Shown here: in pieces, positions 6,582 through 17,068 of the stretch
How positions within the stretch are numbered: the first letter of the stretch is position 1
Layout of the letters: each line of letters starts with the position of its first letter
NCBI GenBank assembly: GCA_043815125.1
Contig: JBDRJH010000141.1
Location: forward strand, 1 to 17,068
Source: JAUWBF01 sp043815125
GTDB taxonomy: Bacteria; Verrucomicrobiota; Verrucomicrobiia; Opitutales; Opitutaceae
Direction: 5' to 3'
Length of the DNA stretch: 17,068 nucleotides
The notes under the pieces: model-generated
Databases searched by the model: none
Told to the model about the DNA's origin: nothing
Seen by the model: only the letters and a program-made list of their open reading frames with translations
Program-made: the position numbers and the translations under genes

Positions 6582-7721
6582 ATGCCCGTCACCCACTTCG
6601 ATCTGTTGAAAACCGACTCCGTCACCGCCGCCCGGCGCGGTCGCCTGCGCACACGCCACGGGGTGATCGAGACGCCCATCTTCATGCCGGTCGGCACCCA
6701 GGGCACGGTCAAGTCGCTCACGCCCGACCACCTGCGCGAGATCGGCGCACAAATCATTCTGGGCAACACCTACCACCTCAACCTCCGTCCCGGCAGCGAC
6801 CTCGTGCGCGACCTGGGCGGCCTGCACGGCTTCATGGGCTGGGACGGCCCGATCCTCACGGATAGCGGCGGCTTTCAAGTCTTCTCGTTGGCCAAGCTCC
6901 GCACGATGCGCGACGACGGCGTCGAATTCCAATCCCACCTCGACGGCAAGCCCTGCTTCCTCGGTCCGCGCGAGGTCATGCGCATCCAGCAAAACCTCGG
7001 CAGCGACATCGCCATGGTCATCGACGAGTGCCCGCCCTGGCCCTGCGACCGCGAGGCCACCGCCTCGGCCTGTGCGCGCAGTCTGCGCTGGGCCGCTCAA
7101 TGCAAGGACATCGCCACCGGCACCGGCTGGCTCGATGCCGGTCACCATCTCTTCGCCATCGTGCAAGGATCCACCTACGACGACCTCCGCCGCGAGGCCG
7201 CCGAGCAGCTGGGCGCGCTCGACTTTCCCGGCTACGCGGTCGGCGGGGTCAGCGTCGGCGAACCCGAACCCGAGATGCTCAAGCAGGTCGGCGCCACCAC
7301 GCCCTTTCTCCCCGCCGACAAGCCCCGCTACACCATGGGCCTCGGCACCCCGCCCCAGCTCCTCAAGATGGTCGCCCTCGGCGTCGACATGTTCGACTGC
7401 GTGCTGCCCTCCCGCGTCGCCCGCAACGGCCTCGTCTTCACCCCCGACGGTCCCCTCAACCTCCGCAACGAACGCTTCCGCGCCGACCCCGGCCCCATCC
7501 ACCCCGAGGTCGACAACTACGCCTCCCGCTTCTCCCGCGCCTACCTGCGCCACCTCACCGTCGCCGGCGAGATCCTCAGCTGCACGCTGCTCACCCTGCA
7601 CAACCTCCACTTCTACCTCGACCTCATGGCGCAGGCCCGCGCCCACATCGAGGCCGGCGACTACGCCGCCTGGCACCGCGCCTGGATCGCCCGCTACGAG
7701 GCCGGCCTCAAAACCGCCTGA
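6582..7721 (+). CDS. tgt: Queuine tRNA-ribosyltransferase (tRNA-guanine transglycosylase), zinc site lost
   Basis: A 379-residue protein of normal Tgt length. The family swaps G34 in the anticodon of GUN tRNAs for the queuosine precursor preQ1. The general-base aspartate is D94 in LTDSGGFQV, the nucleophile is D272 in GVDMFDCVLPSR, and the substrate loops IVQGS and YAVGGVSVGEP are present. The C-terminal subdomain is odd: E. coli Tgt has a CDCYTC segment plus a histidine as zinc ligands, but here the matching stretch reads PEVDNYASRFSRAY (V310, N312, S315) with one residue fewer. Only the histidine (H340 in LHNLHFY) remains. The ATG at 6582 fits the family N-terminus; the upstream open frame from 6507 looks like leader. 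It may be zinc-free yet active, or altered in tRNA binding. Partner queuosine genes are not in the window. Confidence 0.95.
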   Translation: MPVTHFDLLKTDSVTAARRGRLRTRHGVIETPIFMPVGTQGTVKSLTPDHLREIGAQIILGNTYHLNLRPGSDLVRDLGGLHGFMGWDGPILTDSGGFQVFSLAKLRTMRDDGVEFQSHLDGKPCFLGPREVMRIQQNLGSDIAMVIDECPPWPCDREATASACARSLRWAAQCKDIATGTGWLDAGHHLFAIVQGSTYDDLRREAAEQLGALDFPGYAVGGVSVGEPEPEMLKQVGATTPFLPADKPRYTMGLGTPPQLLKMVALGVDMFDCVLPSRVARNGLVFTPDGPLNLRNERFRADPGPIHPEVDNYASRFSRAYLRHLTVAGEILSCTLLTLHNLHFYLDLMAQARAHIEAGDYAAWHRAWIARYEAGLKTA

Positions 7722-7740
7722 CCCACCGGCCCGACAACTT

Positions 7741-7761
7741 GGGCTGGCGTTCAATCAGCCC
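7741..7761. terminator. Weak hairpin after tgt
   Basis: GGGCTG (7741-7746) and CAGCCC (7756-7761) can pair around a nine-base loop in the 61 bases between tgt and the next gene. The stem is short and no T-run follows, so read-through into the decarboxylase gene is likely. Confidence 0.2.
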
Positions 7762-7782
7762 GCCGCCTAACACCCTTCTCCC

Positions 7783-8712
<930 letters not shown>

Positions 8713-8996
8713 ACCTCGCCCGCCGGCACATTTGTCACTTAATAAGTGACAAGCGGTTCGGGCCGTTCCTCCGCGAGGCTCGCAAACACGTCTATCCCCC
8801 CGCGCCACCCGGGTCACCCTGTCCCACCCGCGCGCCCGTCCGCCGCGCCGCCCCGGCGCATTCCCCCTGCGTTAAATCCCGGTGACGCCCGCCCTCGCGC
8901 TCGCCCGGACGCCCCATTTCCCTCTGAAACGGAACCCCGCGCCCCCTTATTTGTCGTTTGCCAACCCCGCGGCCCGTTCTACGCTCTCGCCCTTTC
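8713..8996. other. 284-base gap upstream of secA
   Basis: No gene is supported here. It holds the 21-base palindrome at 8732-8752 and a C-rich stretch leading to secA. TTGCCA (8958-8963) and TACGCT (8980-8985), 16 bases apart, are a weak promoter candidate that would give secA a very short leader. An in-frame TTG at 8958 extends the secA frame upstream, but the residues it adds do not resemble SecA. Confidence 0.45.
8732..8752. promoter_or_regulatory. 21-base AT-rich perfect inverted repeat, copy 2
   Basis: TTGTCACTTA and TAAGTGACAA flank one central A as a perfect inverted repeat. Apart from one base it is the reverse complement of the element at 143-163. It lies 19 bases after the uxs stop and about 245 bases before the secA start. 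No T-run follows. I favour a shared operator or other protein-binding site over a terminator. Confidence 0.55.
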
Positions 8997-12091
<3,095 letters not shown>

Positions 12092-12153
12092 GCCGGTCGG
12101 AGTCACTCGAACGCGTTGAGGTCAACGCGTTCCACCTCGAGCCATCTTTGGTA

Positions 12154-13230
12154 TCAGTGCGCTCCGTCGAGGTCGCCGGGTTTCATCGCGTGGGCGAAGA
12201 GGGCCTTGTTGGACGCCTTCATGTAGGCCTCCTTGGCGGTGATGCTGCCGTCGTTGACGCGGGCCTGCAGGCTCTGGTCCATGGTGATCATGCCGTCGGC
12301 GCCGCCGCTCTCGATCAGGCCGCGGATGTTGGCGATCTGGCCGCTGCGGATGGTGTTGGGCAACGCCTCGTGGCGGAGCAAAATTTCGTGCACGGCGCAG
12401 CGGCCCTTGGGCACGCGCTTGCAGAGCAGCTGCGCAACCACGCCGGCTAGGCAGCCGGAGAGCATCACGCGCACCTGGTTCTGCTCGTCGGCGGGGAAGG
12501 CGTTGATGATGCGATCAATGGTCTTCGGCGCGTTGTTGGTGTGCAGCGTGCCGAAGACGAGCATACCCATGCTGGCGCAGCTGAGCGCGAGCTTGATGGT
12601 TTCCAATTCGCGCATCTCGCCGAGCAGGAGGATGTCGGGGTCGTGCCGCATCGCGCCCTTCAGCGCGGCGGCGAAGGAGCGGGTGTGCTCGCCGACCTCG
12701 CGGTGCACGATCACGGACTTCTGGTCCTTGTGCACGAACTCGATCGGGTCCTCGATGGTGATGATGTGGCGCGCGGAGGTGGCGTTGATGTGGTCGATCA
12801 TCGCGGCGAGCGTAGTGGATTTTCCACTACCGGTCGGGCCGGTGACGACCACGAGGCCCTCCTGGAGGTCGCAGAGTTTCTTGAGCGCGGGCGGGAGTTT
12901 GAGCTCCTCGAAGGTCATGATCTTCGAGGGGATCTGGCGGAAGACCGCGGCCATGCCCCAGTGGTTGTAGAGGTAGTTGCCGCGGAAGCGGGCGACTCCG
13001 GGGATTTCGTGGGCGAGGTCGAGGTCCTTTTTTTCGAGGAATTGTTCCCAGCGGGCGGGCGGGCAGATTTCCTGGAGGAGCACCGCCATTTTCTCCGAGG
13101 TGACGGGCGTGTCGGTGAGCGGCACGAGGTTGCCGGAGGTGCGGATCTTGGGCGGCAGGCCGACCGTGAGGTGCAGGTCGGAGCCGCCCTTTTCGAGCAT
13201 CTGGGTGAGGAGGGTGTCGATGGCGGCCAT
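12154..13230 (-). CDS. pilT: PilT-type ATPase (twitching motility/retraction family), copy 1
   Basis: A 358-residue cytoplasmic hexameric secretion ATPase of the PilT/PilU class; the family powers type IV pilus retraction. The N-terminal PAS-like domain (about 1-100) begins with IDTLLTQMLEKGGSDLHLTVGLPP. Walker A is GPTGSGKST (131-139), the Asp box IITIEDPIEF (about 157-166), the His box HREVGEHTRSF, and Walker B DILLLGEMRE (199-208). LSCASMGMLVFGTLHTN replaces the ETGHLV of classical PilT, and the AIRNLIRE-type motif is here LPNTIRSGQ, so a PilU-like or accessory role is possible. The ATG at 13230 gives the family N-terminus. It lies 130 bases downstream of the second pilT gene with REP-like hairpins between them. 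Confidence 0.9.
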   Translation of the reverse strand: MAAIDTLLTQMLEKGGSDLHLTVGLPPKIRTSGNLVPLTDTPVTSEKMAVLLQEICPPARWEQFLEKKDLDLAHEIPGVARFRGNYLYNHWGMAAVFRQIPSKIMTFEELKLPPALKKLCDLQEGLVVVTGPTGSGKSTTLAAMIDHINATSARHIITIEDPIEFVHKDQKSVIVHREVGEHTRSFAAALKGAMRHDPDILLLGEMRELETIKLALSCASMGMLVFGTLHTNNAPKTIDRIINAFPADEQNQVRVMLSGCLAGVVAQLLCKRVPKGRCAVHEILLRHEALPNTIRSGQIANIRGLIESGGADGMITMDQSLQARVNDGSITAKEAYMKASNKALFAHAMKPGDLDGAH

Positions 13231-13256
13231 GGTGCGAAGCGGGCGTGTTTGGGGAT

Positions 13257-13344
13257 GTAGGGGCCTCGCTTGCGAGGCCCGTTTGGCGAATGAAATCGGT
13301 GGACGCTAGGAACGGTGAACGGGCCTCGCGAGCGAGGCCCCTAC
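13257..13344. repeat. Mirrored REP-like hairpin pair between the pilT genes
   Basis: Left unit (13257-13283): GTAG, a hairpin GGGCCTCGC-TT-GCGAGGCCC, then GTT. Right unit (13318-13344): AAC, a hairpin GGGCCTCGC-GA-GCGAGGCCC, then CTAC. The right unit equals the reverse complement of the left at 26 of 27 bases; 34 bases separate them. Two inverted palindromes around a short unique stretch are the layout of a BIME made of REP sequences. It lies between two co-oriented genes, where such elements can stabilise or uncouple parts of an mRNA. Confidence 0.8.
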
Positions 13345-13360
13345 GGGGGCGGCGGAGAGG

Positions 13361-14806
13361 TCAGTGGATCTTGGCGAGCACCATCTTGCTGGTGACGTTC
13401 TGGCGGGCGGTGGCGGCGCTGATCTTGCCGGCTTGGTAGAGGTCGAAGACGGCGTTTTCCATCAGGCTCATGCCTTCGCGCACGCCGGTTTCGAGCACGT
13501 TGCGCAGGCCCTGGGTCTTGCCTTCGCGGATGAGGGCGGCGACGGCGGTGTTGCTGATGAGCAATTCGTTGGCGAGCACGAGGCCGCCCTGGGTCGAGGG
13601 CAGCAGGCGCTGGCAGAGGATGCCGCGCAGGCTCTCGGCCACGCTGGCGCGGATCTGCGTCTGCTGGGAGGCGGGGAAGACGTCGAGCAGGCGGTTGAGC
13701 GTGGTGGCGGCGTCGCTGGTGTGCATGGTGCCGATCACGAGGTGGCCGGTCTCGCTGGCGGAGATGGCCATCTCGATGGTCTCGAGGTCGCGCAGCTCGC
13801 CGATGACGATGACGTCGGGGTCCTCGCGCAGCGCGCCCTTGAGCGCGGAGGCGAAGCTGGCGGTGTGGGTGCCGACTTCGCGCTGGGTGAGGTTGCAGCC
13901 CTTGGAAACCTGCACGACCTCGACGGGGTCCTCGACGGTGATTACGTGATCCTCGCGGGTCTGGTTGAGCTCGTTGACGAGGGCGGCGAGGGTGGTGGTT
14001 TTGCCGGCGCCGACGGGGCCGGTGACGAGGATGAGGCCGTTGTGGTAGCTGAGGAGTCTGCGCACGGGGTCGACGTGCTTGAGGCCGAGTTCGCCGAGCT
14101 TGGGCACTCGCGCGGGGATCATGCGGTAGGCCCCGGCGCAGCCGCCTTTGTGCACCATGAGGTTGACGCGGTAGCGCTCGCCGGTGGGCAGGGCGAGGGC
14201 GTAGTCGAGGTCGCCGGCGGACTCGTAGCGGTCGCGTTGCGCCGGGGTGAGCAGGATGGTGTTGAGCCGGCGGGCCTCCTCGTGGTTGAGGCGGTGGGTG
14301 TCGATCGGGATGAGCTTGCGGTTGTGCCGGATGAAGGGCGGCGCGTTGGCCGAGAGGTGCAGGTCGCTGGCGCCGTAGGCGGCGCAGTCGCGCAGGAGCT
14401 GGCGCATGGTGCTGGCAAGCGCGTCGTCGCCCAGGAGGTTCATGGCCTCGGCGGGCAGCGAGGGGAGCTTGGCCTCGCCCGCGCCGGTCGCCATGAAGGG
14501 TGGGGCGGTGGAGCCCTTGGGAGCGGTGGGGCGGGTGGCGGGAGGCGCTGTCGGCGCGGGTTGGTCTTCGCCGAAGGGGTCGTCGAGGGGCGGACCGGCC
14601 TTGCCTTTGGCGAGCGCGAGGCCGGCGACGCGTTCAAGGACCTCCAACTGGGCGTCGGGCACATGGCCGTCGTCGATCAGCTGTTGGGCGAAGGAGCCGA
14701 GGTCGGCGTCGGGGGGGAGCGTCTTTCGCACCGCCTGCAGGTGGGTGAGGGTGAACAGGCCCTGGTCCAGGCCAAGGCGGGCGAGCCAGCGAATCTCGTT
14801 TTGCAT
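13361..14806 (-). CDS. pilT: PilT-type ATPase with N-terminal extension, copy 2
   Basis: A 481-residue secretion ATPase. Residues 1-65 form an extra helical module (WLARLGLDQGLFTLTHLQAV), followed by a proline-rich linker (about 72-105, APTAPPATRPTAPKG). The ATPase proper starts near 126 with MRQLLRDCAAYGASDLHLSANAPP. Walker A is GPVGAGKTT (263-271), the Asp box VITVEDPVEV (288-297), the His box TQREVGTHTASF, and Walker B DVIVIGELRD (331-340). SASETGHLVIGTMHT is close to classical PilT. Usual PilT is about 345-380 residues, so the extension is an addition. ATG 14806 is the only start that retains it. It is the first gene of the pilT pair, 131 bases from clpB. The extension may dock to another pilus component. 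Confidence 0.9.
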   Translation of the reverse strand: MQNEIRWLARLGLDQGLFTLTHLQAVRKTLPPDADLGSFAQQLIDDGHVPDAQLEVLERVAGLALAKGKAGPPLDDPFGEDQPAPTAPPATRPTAPKGSTAPPFMATGAGEAKLPSLPAEAMNLLGDDALASTMRQLLRDCAAYGASDLHLSANAPPFIRHNRKLIPIDTHRLNHEEARRLNTILLTPAQRDRYESAGDLDYALALPTGERYRVNLMVHKGGCAGAYRMIPARVPKLGELGLKHVDPVRRLLSYHNGLILVTGPVGAGKTTTLAALVNELNQTREDHVITVEDPVEVVQVSKGCNLTQREVGTHTASFASALKGALREDPDVIVIGELRDLETIEMAISASETGHLVIGTMHTSDAATTLNRLLDVFPASQQTQIRASVAESLRGILCQRLLPSTQGGLVLANELLISNTAVAALIREGKTQGLRNVLETGVREGMSLMENAVFDLYQAGKISAATARQNVTSKMVLAKIH

Positions 14807-14906
14807 GGTTTGGGCGGACGGTTGGGAGCCGAGAGCCCGGAGTGTGCCGGCGTGCCTGCCTGAGCCAAGTTTGAATACGCCCTATTGCCTGGAATAATGG
14901 CCGGGC

Positions 14907-14926
14907 CGACCAATGGGGCCTGGTCG
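14907..14926 (-). terminator. Weak hairpin after clpB
   Basis: CGACCA (14907-14912) and TGGTCG (14921-14926) can pair around an eight-base loop, 11 bases past the clpB stop. The stem is only 6 bp and no T-run follows on the - strand. The adjoining stretch 14869-14900 is AT-richer and may include a promoter for the pilT gene, but I see no convincing -35/-10 pair. Confidence 0.2.
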
Positions 14927-14937
14927 CACGGAGACGA

Positions 14938-17068
14938 TCAGACCATGCCCAACGCGTCGTCCCTGACGTCGAAGGTGACGGTGGCGCCTTCGGCGACTTC
15001 GCCGGCGACGAGGGCGCGGGCGAGGCGGGTTTCGAGCTGGCGTTGCAGGAAACGTTTGAGCGGACGCGCGCCAAAGACGGGGTCGTAGCCTTTTTCGCCG
15101 ACCCAGACTTTCGCGGCGGGCGTGAGCGTGACGGTGACGCGGCGGTCGAGCAGGCGTTGGTTCAAGTCGGCCATCAGCAGGTCCACGATGCGGGTGATCT
15201 CTTCCAGCGTGAGGGGCTTGAAGAGGATGTTTTCGTCGATGCGGTTGAGGAACTCGGGACGGAAGGCTTTGCGCAGTTCGGCAAAGACGGACTCGCGCAC
15301 GGTCTCGGGAATGGTGTCACCGACAACGCCGTCGAGCAGGTGGCGGCTGCCGAGGTTGGACGTCATGATGATGATGGTGTTCTTGAAATCGACCGTGCGG
15401 CCTTGCGCGTCGGTGATGCGTCCGTCGTCGAGGACTTGTAAGAGAACATTGAATACGTCGGGATGCGCCTTTTCAATTTCGTCGAAGAGGATCACGGCGT
15501 AGGGCTTGCGGCGCACGGCTTCGGTGAGCTGGCCGCCCTCGTCGTAGCCGATGTAGCCGGGGGGCGCGCCGATGAGGCGGGCGACGCTGTGCTTCTCCAT
15601 GTATTCGGACATGTCGATGCGGATCATGGCGGCCTCGCTGTCGAAGAGGGTTTCGGCGAGGGTTTTTGCCAGCTCGGTCTTGCCGACACCGGTGGGGCCG
15701 AGGAAGAGGAACGAGCCGACGGGGCGGCTCGGGTCTTTGATGCCGGCGCGGGCGCGCAGGATGGCGTCGGTGACGAGTTGCACGGCTTCGTCCTGGCCGA
15801 TGACGCGTTCGTGCAGCGTGTCGGCAAGGCGGAGGAGTTTTTCTTTTTCGCCTTCGACCAGGCGGGTGACGGGCACGCCGGACCACTTGGCCACGATCTC
15901 GGCGACTTCCTCGGCGGAGACTTCTTCTTTGAAAAGCTCGGTCTTGGCGGAGTCGGTTTCGAGTTTCTTGAGTTCGGCTTCGAGTTGGGGGATGCGGCCG
16001 TGGCGGAGTTCGGCGAGTTTGTTGAGGTCGTAGGCGCGTTCGGCGCGTTCGAGTTCGAGGCGGGTGGCTTCGAGTTTTTCGCGGACTTGGCGGACTTGGT
16101 TGATGGCGGCCTTTTCCTTGTCCCAGCGGGCGCGCAGGGCGTTGGCTTGCGAGCGGGTGTCGGTGAGCTCGCGCTGGAGGGTTTCGAGGCGGAGTTTGGA
16201 GGCGGAGTCTTTTTCGAGTTTGAGGGCGGCTTCTTCGATTTCGAGTTGGAGCACGCGGCGCTGGAGGGCGTCGAGTTCCTGCGGGGAGGAGTCCATCTCG
16301 GTGCGGATCATGGCGCAGGCTTCGTCAATGAGGTCGATGGCCTTGTCGGGCAGGAAGCGGTCGGCGATGTAGCGCTGCGAGAGGATGACGGCGGAGACGA
16401 GGGCGTTGTCCTGGATGCGCACGCCGTGGTGGAGTTCGAAGCGTTCGCGCAGGCCGCGGAGGATGGAGATGGCGTCCTCGGTGGAGGGCGGCTCGACTTG
16501 CACGGGTTGGAAGCGGCGCTCGAGGGCGGCGTCTTTCTCGATGTGTTTGCGGTATTCGTCGAGGGTGGTGGCGCCGATGCAGTGGAGCTCGCCGCGGGCG
16601 AGCATGGGCTTGAGGAGGTTGCCGGCGTCCATGGCGCCTTCGGATTTGCCGGCGCCGACGATGGTGTGGAGTTCGTCGATGAAGAGCAGGATGCGGCCGT
16701 CGGCGGCCTTGACCTCGGCGAGCACGGCCTTGAGGCGTTCCTCGAATTCGCCGCGGTATTTGGCGCCGGCGACGAGCGCGCCCATGTCGAGGGCGAAGAT
16801 GGTTTTGTCCTTGAGGCCTTCGGGCACGTCGCCGCGCAGGATGCGTTGGGCGAGGCCTTCGACGATGGCGGTTTTGCCGACGCCGGGTTCGCCGATGAGC
16901 ACGGGGTTGTTCTTGGTTTTGCGCGACAGGATGCGCACGGTGCGGCGGATCTCGTCGTCGCGGCCGATGACGGGGTCGAGCTTGCCGGTCTTGGCGAGGG
17001 CGACGAGGTCGATGCCGTATTTGGCGAGGGCGTTGTAGGTGGCCTCGGGGTTGTCGGTGGTGACGCGT
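14938..17068 (-). CDS. clpB: ClpB, ATP-dependent disaggregase (5' end outside window)
   Basis: About 710 C-terminal residues of a Hsp100 chaperone that, with DnaK, pulls proteins out of aggregates. The frame is open to the right edge, where it already reads YGIDLVALAKTGKLDPVIGR, so the N-terminal Clp domain and start codon are missing. NBD1 has Walker A GEPGVGKT and Walker B LLFIDELHT. The coiled-coil middle domain runs from about SSPQELDALQRRV to LKKLETDSAK, which marks ClpB rather than ClpA or ClpX. NBD2 has Walker A GPTGVGKTE and Walker B VILFDEIEKAHPDV. The C-terminal small domain ends RARALVAGEV-like and closes normally (ALGMV). No internal start is needed; a GTG at 16938 simply encodes valine. 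The IGQDEAV linker is intact. Confidence 0.96.
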   Translation of the reverse strand, partial: RVTTDNPEATYNALAKYGIDLVALAKTGKLDPVIGRDDEIRRTVRILSRKTKNNPVLIGEPGVGKTAIVEGLAQRILRGDVPEGLKDKTIFALDMGALVAGAKYRGEFEERLKAVLAEVKAADGRILLFIDELHTIVGAGKSEGAMDAGNLLKPMLARGELHCIGATTLDEYRKHIEKDAALERRFQPVQVEPPSTEDAISILRGLRERFELHHGVRIQDNALVSAVILSQRYIADRFLPDKAIDLIDEACAMIRTEMDSSPQELDALQRRVLQLEIEEAALKLEKDSASKLRLETLQRELTDTRSQANALRARWDKEKAAINQVRQVREKLEATRLELERAERAYDLNKLAELRHGRIPQLEAELKKLETDSAKTELFKEEVSAEEVAEIVAKWSGVPVTRLVEGEKEKLLRLADTLHERVIGQDEAVQLVTDAILRARAGIKDPSRPVGSFLFLGPTGVGKTELAKTLAETLFDSEAAMIRIDMSEYMEKHSVARLIGAPPGYIGYDEGGQLTEAVRRKPYAVILFDEIEKAHPDVFNVLLQVLDDGRITDAQGRTVDFKNTIIIMTSNLGSRHLLDGVVGDTIPETVRESVFAELRKAFRPEFLNRIDENILFKPLTLEEITRIVDLLMADLNQRLLDRRVTVTLTPAAKVWVGEKGYDPVFGARPLKRFLQRQLETRLARALVAGEVAEGATVTFDVRDDALGMV

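Noticed and set aside
6537..7754. 405-codon open frame antisense to tgt
   Set aside because: Gly/Val/Ala/Glu-rich, no domain, and opposite a complete Tgt; a composition effect.
13364..14863. 499-codon + strand open frame over the second pilT gene
   Set aside because: It is the complement of a PilT ATPase with intact Walker and His boxes; the + strand translation has no motif.
14850..14875. Sigma-54 promoter for the second pilT gene on the - strand
   Set aside because: A TTGGC and a GC pair are present, but the spacing is off by one base and the -12 TT is missing.

Overview
The window is chromosomal DNA from a GC-rich bacterium. The best inferred fit is the Verrucomicrobiota, probably Opitutaceae-like. 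The reasons are a long SecA with a large insertion in its preprotein cross-linking domain, tandem PilT-type ATPases, REP-like palindromes between genes, and start codons with no Shine-Dalgarno sequence. There is no rRNA, tRNA, CRISPR array, transposase or phage gene. Most genes are housekeeping; the main accessory element is a sulfur-handling locus.

Left part (1-1499, + strand): after a possible gene tail (1-27) and a 338-base gap come a double PRC-barrel protein and a small PGPGW-like membrane protein. Next (1551-3926, - strand) is a co-oriented run read from right to left: an ArsR-type regulator, a TrpG/PabA glutamine amidotransferase, NrdR, an unrecognised 168-residue protein and a HIT-family protein.

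Centre (3926-6462): the ArsR gene is divergent from an 825-residue gene that fuses a CoA-disulfide reductase-like FAD module, a rhodanese, a TusA domain and a DsrE2-like domain. The 58 bases between the two starts hold a perfect 18-base palindrome inside an 8-base-phased CATAT array, a strong candidate operator. The inferred picture is a regulator that senses sulfane sulfur (or a thiol-binding metal) and controls a one-polypeptide sulfur relay.

Right part: tgt (queuosine tRNA modification; this copy lacks the three zinc cysteines), a UDP-glucuronate decarboxylase and secA lie on the + strand. After a stretch of palindromes, two PilT-type ATPase genes and the 3' part of clpB lie on the - strand. 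clpB runs off the right edge.

Intergenic structure is notable. A 21-base AT-rich palindrome occurs twice (143-163 and 8732-8752). The secA-pilT gap is a mosaic of hairpins, and a mirrored pair of REP-like hairpins sits between the two pilT genes. None of the gene starts has a recognisable Shine-Dalgarno sequence; most are preceded directly by C-rich sequence.
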